Shown here one piece after another: positions 16,681 through 24,090 of a stretch of DNA of 64,000 nt. The stretch comes from Sphingobacteriales bacterium (GTDB lineage: Bacteria > Bacteroidota > Bacteroidia > Chitinophagales > Chitinophagaceae), in assembly GCA_016200915.1 (NCBI GenBank), contig JACQDV010000092.1, forward strand, positions 59,675 to 123,674. The letters run 5' to 3'. The translations under genes and the position numbers were made by a program. The notes under the pieces were generated by a model. It made no database searches and was not told where the DNA came from. It saw nothing but the letters and a program-made list of their open reading frames with translations. Position 1 is the first letter of the stretch, and each line of letters begins with the position of its first letter.

Positions 16681-18072
16681 ATGAGTGAGTTTTTATTAAT
16701 AATGAAGAATGAACTGGTGATTACATTCATCATCTTCCTGCTGTTGTTCATTAAACTCGGCAAGGGAATGAAGAATGAAAGCCTGTTATCTTTAATACAG
16801 TTTTTGTTATTGCTGAATGTTGGACAGGGATTTACTTTTTCAGAAGGCAATTTGTTTGGCAACATGTTTACCAATACCGAGCAGATTGCTTTGGAGAAAA
16901 ACATTTTAAACCTCGGTGTTTATCTCATCTCTTTACTCGGAGCAGGCTGGTTGAAGCAACACAAACATTTACCTGAGTTCTTCATGTTAATGTTATCGGC
17001 ATTGCTTGGCATGAACTTTTTAATCTCCAGCGGTAACCTGCTGATATTCTTTTTATCACTGGAACTTTCCTCCATACCGGTAGCTGCCATGGCCAATTTT
17101 GATTTGGAAAAGAAAGCTTCATCCGAAGCAGCCATGAAGATGATCTTATCTTCTGCGTTCTCATCCGGGATATTACTGTTTGGTATTTCATTGATATACG
17201 GCACAACCGGTACAATAAGCTTTGCTGAATTACCTGCTGCACTTAACGGAAGTACATTACAAATTTTGGCATTTGTTTTCTTATTCACATCCTTTGCGTT
17301 CAAGCTTTCTATTGTACCATTTCATTTATGGACAGCCGATGTATATGAAGGAGCACCGATAGCAGTTACTTCTTTCTTATCTGTTATCTCCAAAGGTTCT
17401 GTAGCGTTTATTTTTATTACAGCGCTTTATAAAGTGTTTTCGCCATTGCAACAGACATGGTATAACATGCTGGTGATATTATCCATCGCCACTATGATTA
17501 CGGGTAATTTGTTTGCATTACGTCAGCAGAATTTAAAACGATTCCTTGCTTTCTCGTCTATTACACAGGTTGGTTTTATTTTGTTTGGTATCAGCGGAGG
17601 AACGAATGCCTCTACCAGTGCAGTAATTTATTTTGTGCTGATATATGTGTTCTCCAATTTAGCAGTCTTTGGCGTGGTGAGTATTGTATCATCCGCAACA
17701 GGAAGAGAAACTATCAGTGATTTTAAAGCATTCTACCAAAACAATAAATTATTAAGCTGGGTAATGGCACTGGCATTATTTTCATTGGCTGGTGTTCCGC
17801 CAACAGCTGGGTTCTTTGGTAAAATGTTTTTGATTGTAGCGGGTGCAGGTAATTCATATTTGTGGTTCCTGGTAATTGCAGCGTTAAACCTGGTAGTGTC
17901 TCTGTATTATTATCTGAAAGTAGTAAGGGCTATCTTCATGGATAAGAATGATAATCCTATTGAAAAAATAACTATTGGAGCATCCGAAAAATTAGGATTG
18001 ATTATTTGCAGTGCTGGTATTGTGCTGGTGGGATTATTGAGTTGGGTATATCAGTACATCAGTCAATTATAA
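16681..18072 (+). CDS. nuoN: NADH-quinone oxidoreductase subunit N
   Basis: A 463-residue antiporter-like subunit next to NuoK. FFLSLELSSIPVAAMANF has the TM5 glutamate, FKLSIVPFHLWTADVYEGAPIAVTSFLSVISKG the pump lysine region, and FSSITQVGFILFGI the later signature. The ATG at 16681 is chosen over a GTG at 16660, which would read through the arm of the preceding element. Complete. Confidence 0.96.
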   Translation: MSEFLLIMKNELVITFIIFLLLFIKLGKGMKNESLLSLIQFLLLLNVGQGFTFSEGNLFGNMFTNTEQIALEKNILNLGVYLISLLGAGWLKQHKHLPEFFMLMLSALLGMNFLISSGNLLIFFLSLELSSIPVAAMANFDLEKKASSEAAMKMILSSAFSSGILLFGISLIYGTTGTISFAELPAALNGSTLQILAFVFLFTSFAFKLSIVPFHLWTADVYEGAPIAVTSFLSVISKGSVAFIFITALYKVFSPLQQTWYNMLVILSIATMITGNLFALRQQNLKRFLAFSSITQVGFILFGISGGTNASTSAVIYFVLIYVFSNLAVFGVVSIVSSATGRETISDFKAFYQNNKLLSWVMALALFSLAGVPPTAGFFGKMFLIVAGAGNSYLWFLVIAALNLVVSLYYYLKVVRAIFMDKNDNPIEKITIGASEKLGLIICSAGIVLVGLLSWVYQYISQL

Positions 18073-18161
18073 ATAATGAACACCGAACAAGGAATATCGA
18101 ATGTTGAAGTGATTTTATAATTCATAATTCGATATTCTCTGTTCAATATTCGATATTCATC
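18073..18161 (+). repeat. Heptamer-built hairpin after nuoN
   Basis: Left arm about 18073-18110 and right arm 18119-18160 run in GAANNNN words and their complements (GAACACC, GAATATC types), loop about 8 nt. It starts after the nuoN stop and ends 1 nt before the next ATG. The left arm shares words with the right arm of the four-helix element. Confidence 0.85.
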
Positions 18162-18545
18162 ATGGCAATAAATAAAAATCACGAATTTGAAGAATTAGAT
18201 GGCGTTAAATGCGGCATCGTGGAAAAGAATGTAAAACCGGATAGAGTTGCTTTTTTGAAAAGCTTACTGGAGTACAATGGTTTTACGGTTGTTGTTGTTC
18301 CAAGTCCTGCGCCTAAAGCTGCACCTCCGCCAAAACCTGCAGAAGGAGAAGCCGCTGTTACTGCTCCGCCTCTCCCACCTGCTCCTGAAACATTTACTGT
18401 AGGCGTTACGGATTATACCTTCAATCCAATCAATGCCATCTTTGGCAGACTACTGCATACTCCCGATAAACATGTAGTTACACTGGCTTACTGGCAACAG
18501 AAAGATATGGTCAGTCATGATGAAGTTCCTTATTACGAACAATAA
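18162..18545 (+). CDS. Hypothetical protein with proline/alanine-rich linker
   Basis: An unrecognised 127-residue soluble protein at the end of the nuo operon. Residues 1-45 (with KCGIVEKNVKPDRVAFLKSL) and 78-127 (with TVGVTDYTFNPINAIFGRLL) look folded and are joined by a PAPKAAPPPKPAEGE-type flexible linker. No signal peptide or membrane helix. Position suggests co-expression with complex I, but no function can be assigned. Confidence 0.75.
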   Translation: MAINKNHEFEELDGVKCGIVEKNVKPDRVAFLKSLLEYNGFTVVVVPSPAPKAAPPPKPAEGEAAVTAPPLPPAPETFTVGVTDYTFNPINAIFGRLLHTPDKHVVTLAYWQQKDMVSHDEVPYYEQ

Positions 18546-18548
18546 CGG

Positions 18549-19982
18549 TTATATAGTTTTTAATAAGGCTGATCGTTCTTTATACAGTTTCATTATTAAT
18601 TCACCAAACAAGGTATTCGCCCAGGCAAACCATTTACGGGTAAATTTAGATGCATCATCTTTATGAAATGATTCATGCATAAAACCTGTTCCTGCATGTG
18701 TTTTTATCAGCATATCCAAACAATGCTTTATTTCTTTTTCATCCACACTGGTAATGGCCCGCAGAATAATACTCATTGGCCAAATAGTATCGGCACCGGT
18801 ATGCGGACCGCCAATACCTTCACCTGCTTTTCCCTTATAGTAGAATGGATTGTTCTCACTCAGCACTACTTTTCTTGTATTGAGATATAGCGGATCGTTT
18901 GGAGCAATCGTTCCTAAATATGGTAAGGATAATAAAGAAGGAACATTGGCATCATCCATCAAATGAAAACTTCCGTAACCATTTACTTCAAAAGCAATGA
19001 TGCGGCCAAACATTGGATGCTGAATAATTCCATATTGCTGCCATGCTTTTTTTACCTGCACCTGTAATGCCTTTGCTTTGGCAGCTAATGAAAGATCATT
19101 AACAGCAGGCAGACTTAACAGTTCACTCATATAACCCAATATCTCAATGGCAAACATATTGCTGGGAATAAGAAAAGGAAGCAATGTACAATCATCACTC
19201 GGCCGGAAAGTAGAAACAATTAATCCAACCGGTTTAACCGGGTAACCATAACCACTCAACGGTACCCCGTCTGTGGCCCAGGTGGTGTTGCGCTGAAAAC
19301 TATATGGGCCTTTATCATGCAAACGTTGTTGTTCTGTAAAAGTTTGAATAATTGATTGCATCGCTTCTTTCCAACTGCTGTCAAATACAGAAGAGTCCCC
19401 TGTTTGTTTCCAGTAACCATATGCCAACCGAACAGGATAACACAAACTATCAATCTCCCATTTGCGTTCATGAATGCCGGGCTTCATCTTCGTTACATCA
19501 TCTTTCCATTCGCTGATCTTATTTACATCTTTATAAAAAGCATTCGCATAAGGATCCAGCAGGATGCATTTGGTTTGCCGGTTGATCACTCCTTTAATCA
19601 GCTCCTGCAGTTTAGCATCTTTCTTCACCAGCGGTAAATAAGGCCATACCTGCGCCGTACTATCCCTCAGCCACATCGCATCAATATCACCCGTGATCAC
19701 ATAAGTATCAGGTTTGCCATTGATGATTTCAAAGTCAACGGTTGTATCTAAAGTATTGGGAAAACAATTTTCAAATAACCAGCTTAGTTCTTTATTCGGC
19801 AATTGTTTTTTGATCATTACAATAACTTCTTCCACTGCTGTGCTGGTAAATTTCCTGTCTGCCATTGCCGGACGATTACTGATATAATCTGGTGTTAATG
19901 GTGCTGACCATCCATTTTTTCCTAATAACATTCCTGCACTCAGCACACCTGTTGATTGTATAAATTGTCTGCGGTTTGCCAT
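18549..19982 (-). CDS. Glycoside hydrolase family 125 protein (exo-alpha-mannosidase type)
   Basis: A 477-residue protein starting at the ATG 19982 with a Tat-like signal (NRRQFIQSTGVLSAGMLLG). The body carries GH125 features: VITGDIDAMWLRDSTAQVWPYLP near residue 97, DPYANAFYKDV, YPVRLAYGYWKQTGD, GGPHTGADTIWPMSIILRA and the ending KFTRKWFAWANTLFGELI. GH125 enzymes are metal-independent alpha-1,6-mannosidases with an (alpha/alpha)6 barrel. It lies convergent to the nuo operon and stands alone. Activity is inferred from the family. Confidence 0.88.
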   Translation of the reverse strand: MANRRQFIQSTGVLSAGMLLGKNGWSAPLTPDYISNRPAMADRKFTSTAVEEVIVMIKKQLPNKELSWLFENCFPNTLDTTVDFEIINGKPDTYVITGDIDAMWLRDSTAQVWPYLPLVKKDAKLQELIKGVINRQTKCILLDPYANAFYKDVNKISEWKDDVTKMKPGIHERKWEIDSLCYPVRLAYGYWKQTGDSSVFDSSWKEAMQSIIQTFTEQQRLHDKGPYSFQRNTTWATDGVPLSGYGYPVKPVGLIVSTFRPSDDCTLLPFLIPSNMFAIEILGYMSELLSLPAVNDLSLAAKAKALQVQVKKAWQQYGIIQHPMFGRIIAFEVNGYGSFHLMDDANVPSLLSLPYLGTIAPNDPLYLNTRKVVLSENNPFYYKGKAGEGIGGPHTGADTIWPMSIILRAITSVDEKEIKHCLDMLIKTHAGTGFMHESFHKDDASKFTRKWFAWANTLFGELIMKLYKERSALLKTI

Positions 19983-20066
19983 GATGATGATTTGTAATGG
20001 CAAATTACCTTATAGAATCATAGATTGGTGGGTAAAAATTCTATTAATTTGAAAAAATATTATCCA

Positions 20067-20504
20067 TTATACCAATTCTTTTACCTCTCTTCGCCAGCCT
20101 ACCTTCTTCCCAAAGCCAAGTGAACTATCAGTATATTTAATACTGTTGACTTTTATTGTCCAAACCTCACCTCCAATTGCCATTGCTAATGGGTGGGTAT
20201 GATAATATATATCGGCTGCATTTTTTGCATCGGGATGCGTAACTGGCAATACTTCACCTTCAAACTGCAAACCTCTTATACGGATTTTATTCAGCTTATC
20301 AGGTAATATTGTTCCGGCAACAAAAGGATGTTCAAGAATAATTTGTGAATGCTTTGTTTCTAATGATGATTTGTAGTACAGTAATCCTTCCTTTTCATTA
20401 AACGCATAAAAACAGCTAAAGCTGTATGGTTTGTTTGTTGCATCTACGCAACTCACAGTTGCACAGGTTTGCTGGCTAATAAATTTGATGATGTTTTCGT
20501 TCAT
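20067..20504 (-). CDS. FMN-binding split-barrel protein (pyridoxamine 5'-phosphate oxidase-like)
   Basis: A 145-residue protein from the ATG at 20504. The CATVSCVDATNKPYSFSCFYAF start, LLYYKSSLETKHSQII middle and RIRGLQFEGEV strand fit the small YhbP/PNPOx-like flavin barrel. Such proteins bind FMN or F420-like cofactors and many have unknown substrates. It lies 93 nt downstream of the NO reductase on the same strand, which could mean co-transcription. Confidence 0.7.
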   Translation of the reverse strand: MNENIIKFISQQTCATVSCVDATNKPYSFSCFYAFNEKEGLLYYKSSLETKHSQIILEHPFVAGTILPDKLNKIRIRGLQFEGEVLPVTHPDAKNAADIYYHTHPLAMAIGGEVWTIKVNSIKYTDSSLGFGKKVGWRREVKELV

Positions 20505-20597
20505 GATACTTTGATTATTCTTACCGGCAGACAATTACAATCTGTCCTGATTTATTTATAACTGGTTCCGGAATGTTTACAACTCAAAAAATGTATT

Positions 20598-22946
20598 TTA
20601 ATATTCAACCAAATTAGTTTCTATTTCTTCATATTCGAATACATTGACTTCAATTTTCGGTGAATACTTTTTCAATCCTTTTCTTCTGCTGATAATAAAC
20701 CACACTAACGGTATTACTCCACCAACAGTAAAGATTGATCCGCCGATAATGCGCAACCAGGTGAGTGTTTGAAAACCGGCGCCTTCGATAAATGAACTGC
20801 TGCGGGCATACCATAATCCATTTTCTGTTACCGTTTTGAATTGGTATATCCCTGCAGGAAACAGGTCAAGCAATACCATCAATAATAATCCGGCATTAAT
20901 TGACCAGAAAACAGTTTTGATAAGCCGTGGTTTCCACCAATCAGCTTTAAATAATAGCTGGCAACAAAACAATACTGCAGCCAACGCCAGGTTTCCATAC
21001 ACACCCATTAATGCAGCATGGCCATGGTTAACGGTTAAATACGTTCCATGTTCATAATAATTGGCAATAGGAAGATTAATGATAAAACCCAGTACACCGG
21101 CGCCAAAGAAATTCCAGAAATTAACGGCTACAAGAAAAAGAAATACTTCTGAGAATCCAAACCGTTTACTGAGATCACCATTTGTTCTGTTATTACTTTC
21201 CAGCACTTTGGGCAATTTGCTGAAACGCCAGGCTTCTAAAGTAAGCAATACTAAAGGGATTACTTGTAAGGTGGAAAATACAGCACCTAACGCCATAGTA
21301 CCAACAGGTTTTGCATTCCAGTAAAAATTATGCGAGATGCCAAGCAAACCTGAACCGAGAAATAAAAGTGTTGCTAAATAAATAACACGAATGACTGCCT
21401 GTTTACTTACCAAACCCATCACCACCATAAAATACCCTATCAATACAGTGGTAAATACTTCAAAGAATGCTTCGGCCCACATATGTACTACCATCCATCG
21501 CCAGAAATCGGCAATTACAAAATTTGTTTTGGGAGTAGCGATGAATCCAGATATCAATAACAGAATAATGCTAAAGGTGGAATATACTAACCAGTTAGGT
21601 AATGCCCATGGTTGTTTTATCTTCATCACAGGTTTGATGCCCCTATATAATGTTATAGCCCAAATAATGAATACTGCGCCAAGAATGATTTGCCATAATT
21701 TTCCAATCTCCACATATTCCCATCCCTGGTGACCAAGCCAGTACCAGTTTTTTCCAATAAGACCTTTTGGTCCTAATAATATTCCAGCAAAGGATCCTGC
21801 TACCAATACAACTGTAAGCCAGAAAATAGTGTTGATAAGTGTTACCTGTTTTTTTGATTGTTGGGGAGACACCAATGACATCATAAAAAAAGAAGCGCCT
21901 ATCCAGCAGGCCGAGATCCATAAGATAGATAATTGCACATGCCAGCTTCTTGTTACTGTAATAGGCAGTGGTTCTGAAATATTGAAACCAAAGAAATTGA
22001 CAAACCCAACAAAGTCATGTACCGTTAAAATGCCGGCCAGCACCTGTACAGCAAAAAGTAAAACAGCAACATAAAAAAATTTATAAGTTGCTTTTTGAAT
22101 AGCATCAGGTTGAAATTTTGCTATTTCTCCTCTTGTCATAAATGGCTGTGCCCTGTTGGTATAAGCATCGTCATCCAGTTTTTCTAATTTTCCATGATAG
22201 TATAATACAATTCCCAAACCGAATATTAATCCCAATGAACCAATAATACTCCAGAGTACAATGGCTGCACTGGGTGTGTTTCCTGCTGAAGGATCAAAAG
22301 GCCAGTTGTGAGTGTAACTATATTGCTGTCCCGGTCTTTCTGCACCACATACCCATGAACCCCAGAAGAAAAAAGCAGTGAGTGATTTTATTTCATCGTT
22401 GTTAGTGATATAGCCTGCTGGCTTAAATGCACCAGAAAAAGAGGCGTCAGTAAATTTTTGATTATAATATTTTACCAGTTCGTTGATGGCAAATGTCTGG
22501 GCATCGGTTAGGGTTACAGTATTATTTGTATTATTGTAACGATTGGTTTTAATTTCTGCTCTCACCTGTTCTGTTATTCCCTTCTTCAGTAAATCATTAT
22601 TCGCTTCAGTTTTTAATTGTAACTGGTAATAAGCATTCATATATTGCGAAACCTGGTGCAATGCTTCTGCAGTAAAATCAGGACCACGGTTAGCCCCGTC
22701 ACCAAACATGCTGCCGTATTCCATTAATGCATATTTCTGAAACACAGCCTGCCCTTTCAATATGTCTTCTTTTGAAAAGATGATTTCGTTTTTTGAAGAA
22801 ACATAAGAAGGGATGGGAGGAGCTTCTGTATAAGTATGTACCCCAATCGTAGTTACTCCCGCAATGCTGATTATAAAAATAATTAGTAAAGGCAGCCACC
22901 AGTTTTTAGGATTAAGCAGGTAGCCGATAAAATTAGTTTTGGCCAT
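20598..22946 (-). CDS. norZ: Quinol-dependent nitric oxide reductase (qNOR)
   Basis: A 782-residue heme-copper-superfamily enzyme reducing NO to N2O with quinol electrons. An N-terminal helix (about 14-34) and a soluble cytochrome-c-fold extension without a CxxCH heme motif (about 40-225, ending in the NWPFDPSAGN type segment) identify the fused, single-subunit qNOR rather than cNorB. The catalytic part has the heme/FeB histidines in TRSWHVQLSILW, VVHMWAEAFFEVF and VNHGHAALMGVYGN, with the NOR-specific glutamates in the AEAFFE stretch. Likely NO detoxification; no nitrite reductase is in the window. Promoter and palindrome upstream. Confidence 0.93.
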   Translation of the reverse strand: MAKTNFIGYLLNPKNWWLPLLIIFIISIAGVTTIGVHTYTEAPPIPSYVSSKNEIIFSKEDILKGQAVFQKYALMEYGSMFGDGANRGPDFTAEALHQVSQYMNAYYQLQLKTEANNDLLKKGITEQVRAEIKTNRYNNTNNTVTLTDAQTFAINELVKYYNQKFTDASFSGAFKPAGYITNNDEIKSLTAFFFWGSWVCGAERPGQQYSYTHNWPFDPSAGNTPSAAIVLWSIIGSLGLIFGLGIVLYYHGKLEKLDDDAYTNRAQPFMTRGEIAKFQPDAIQKATYKFFYVAVLLFAVQVLAGILTVHDFVGFVNFFGFNISEPLPITVTRSWHVQLSILWISACWIGASFFMMSLVSPQQSKKQVTLINTIFWLTVVLVAGSFAGILLGPKGLIGKNWYWLGHQGWEYVEIGKLWQIILGAVFIIWAITLYRGIKPVMKIKQPWALPNWLVYSTFSIILLLISGFIATPKTNFVIADFWRWMVVHMWAEAFFEVFTTVLIGYFMVVMGLVSKQAVIRVIYLATLLFLGSGLLGISHNFYWNAKPVGTMALGAVFSTLQVIPLVLLTLEAWRFSKLPKVLESNNRTNGDLSKRFGFSEVFLFLVAVNFWNFFGAGVLGFIINLPIANYYEHGTYLTVNHGHAALMGVYGNLALAAVLFCCQLLFKADWWKPRLIKTVFWSINAGLLLMVLLDLFPAGIYQFKTVTENGLWYARSSSFIEGAGFQTLTWLRIIGGSIFTVGGVIPLVWFIISRRKGLKKYSPKIEVNVFEYEEIETNLVEY

Positions 22947-22963
22947 ATAGCAGAATTATTTGG

Positions 22964-22971
22964 CAAAGTTA
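22964..22971 (-). promoter_or_regulatory. Putative -7 box of norZ (TAACTTTG)
   Basis: On the minus strand TAACTTTG matches TAnnTTTG exactly, 17 nt before the norZ ATG. Its upstream edge touches the 22971-23002 palindrome, so a bound protein would block the promoter. Confidence 0.55.
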
Positions 22972-23002
22972 ATAATTAAGGATAAATTTATCTTTAATTA
23001 TT
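22971..23002. promoter_or_regulatory. 32-bp near-perfect palindrome, candidate Rrf2/NsrR-type operator
   Basis: Fifteen of sixteen base pairs are symmetric about 22986/22987; the core is GATAAA/TTTATC flanked by TAATTAA arms. It overlaps the promoter region of norZ and lies in the divergent region toward queD-rrf2. Palindromes of this size are typical operators of dimeric Rrf2 regulators such as NsrR, which represses NO-detoxifying genes. Confidence 0.6.
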
Positions 23003-23014
23003 TTATGACCACTT

Positions 23015-23032
23015 ATATTGAAATTTCAATAT
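23015..23032. promoter_or_regulatory. 18-bp perfect palindrome upstream of queD
   Basis: ATATTGAAA/TTTCAATAT is exactly self-complementary, 37 nt before the queD ATG. It contains TTGA..TCAA half-sites, but with a 4-nt rather than 6-nt gap, so it is not a canonical Crp/Fnr site. Could be a second operator. Confidence 0.4.
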
Positions 23033-23069
23033 CCTGTGCAGAAACTATTGGTTACACGGATTTTTCAGC

Positions 23070-23507
23070 ATGCTTTTCCTGACAAAAATTATTCATTTTG
23101 AAATGGCTCATGCCATTGATGGTTACGCCGGTGCCTGTAAAAACATACATGGACACTCGTATGAACTGCATGTAACTGTATCTGGCAATGATGCATCAGG
23201 CGATGACTATATTCCAGCTCCCGGTTTTATTTTGGATTTTAAGGAATTAAAGAAGCTGATGATGCGAACAGTAATGGATACATTTGATCATAAGTTGGTT
23301 TTATCCCGGGATTATCTTTCCAAAAAAACTGATATCAGCTCCTTCGAGAATCTTGTTGAATGGGATGTGGAGCCCACTGCTGAAAACCTGCTTATTTATA
23401 TCCGCAAAAAGCTGGAAAAAGAATTACCTGTCACTATTAAACTTAACAGCCTCAAAATATATGAAACCAAAGATTCCTATGCTGAATGGATCAATCATCA
23501 TCGTTAA
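23070..23507 (+). CDS. queD: 6-pyruvoyl-tetrahydropterin synthase / QueD family
   Basis: A 145-residue T-fold enzyme. Zinc ligands are visible in FEMAHAI and in the HGHSYEL motif, the catalytic cysteine in GYAGACKNIHGH, the DTFDHKLVL segment and PTAENLLIYI with the substrate-binding glutamate. QueD makes 6-carboxytetrahydropterin for queuosine/7-deazaguanine synthesis; other members act in pterin metabolism. 51 nt before the Rrf2 gene, probably one transcript. Confidence 0.88.
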   Translation: MLFLTKIIHFEMAHAIDGYAGACKNIHGHSYELHVTVSGNDASGDDYIPAPGFILDFKELKKLMMRTVMDTFDHKLVLSRDYLSKKTDISSFENLVEWDVEPTAENLLIYIRKKLEKELPVTIKLNSLKIYETKDSYAEWINHHR

Positions 23508-23558
23508 GTTTAATAGTGTAACATTGCAGTACAACTCAGCTAATTTTAAACAGATTAC

Positions 23559-23999
23559 ATGTTTTCAAAAGCAACAGAATATGCTCTGCGGGCAGTTATC
23601 TATATTGCTCAAAAAGGTTCTGAAGAAAAAAAGTTAGGCCTTCCGGAAATAGCAAAGGCTATTGATTCTCCACAATCATTTACTGCAAAAATTCTTCAGC
23701 AACTTACTTCGGGTAATAAAATAATAAGTTCTGCAAGAGGCCCAAACGGAGGTTTTTTTATTACTGAAAAAGCAAAAAAGTTACCGGTGCGTTCTGTGCT
23801 GAGTGTTATGGGTGAAGATGAAGTACTTGAAAAATGTGTATTGGGATTAAAGCGTTGTTCCGAAGTAAACCCCTGCCCGATGCATTCTCAGTATAAATTA
23901 ATAAAACCGCAACTGATAAAACTGTTTGAAACAAAAACCATTCAAAATCTTGCTGATGAAATATCAACCGGTGCAAGTGTTATCGGCAATAAAAAATAG
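23559..23999 (+). CDS. Rrf2-family transcriptional regulator
   Basis: A 146-residue winged-helix protein with the typical Rrf2 start (MFSKATEYALRAVIYIAQKG), a recognition segment SPQSFTAKILQQLTSGNKIISSARGPNGGF and a three-cysteine cluster C-x6-C-x5-C (about residues 93-106, EKCVLGLKRCSEVNPCPMH) of the kind that binds an Fe-S cluster in NsrR/IscR. Sited next to an NO reductase, it is most simply an NO- or redox-sensing repressor of norZ; the operator candidate lies 0.55 kb upstream. Specific sensing is inferred. Confidence 0.88.
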   Translation: MFSKATEYALRAVIYIAQKGSEEKKLGLPEIAKAIDSPQSFTAKILQQLTSGNKIISSARGPNGGFFITEKAKKLPVRSVLSVMGEDEVLEKCVLGLKRCSEVNPCPMHSQYKLIKPQLIKLFETKTIQNLADEISTGASVIGNKK

Positions 24000-24035
24000 T
24001 CTCTGCAAATCTTTTTAACTATCACTTCAAAAAAT

Positions 24036-24070
24036 CAAAGGGAACACCATCCGGCATTCCCTTTTGTTCT
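24036..24070. terminator. Terminator between rrf2 and the convergent PFOR gene
   Basis: AAAGGGAA (24037-24044) pairs with TTCCCTTT (24057-24064), loop 12 nt, with T-runs possible in both directions. Confidence 0.65.
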
Positions 24071-24090
24071 TACATCAGCTTACTTATTGA

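Noticed and set aside
7759..18161. Heptamer arrays as a CRISPR array
   Set aside because: Words are 7 nt, degenerate, directly tandem without unique spacers, and arranged as dyads; no cas gene is present.
23015..23032. Canonical Fnr/Crp site
   Set aside because: TTGA and TCAA are separated by 4 nt, not the 6 nt required by the family consensus.
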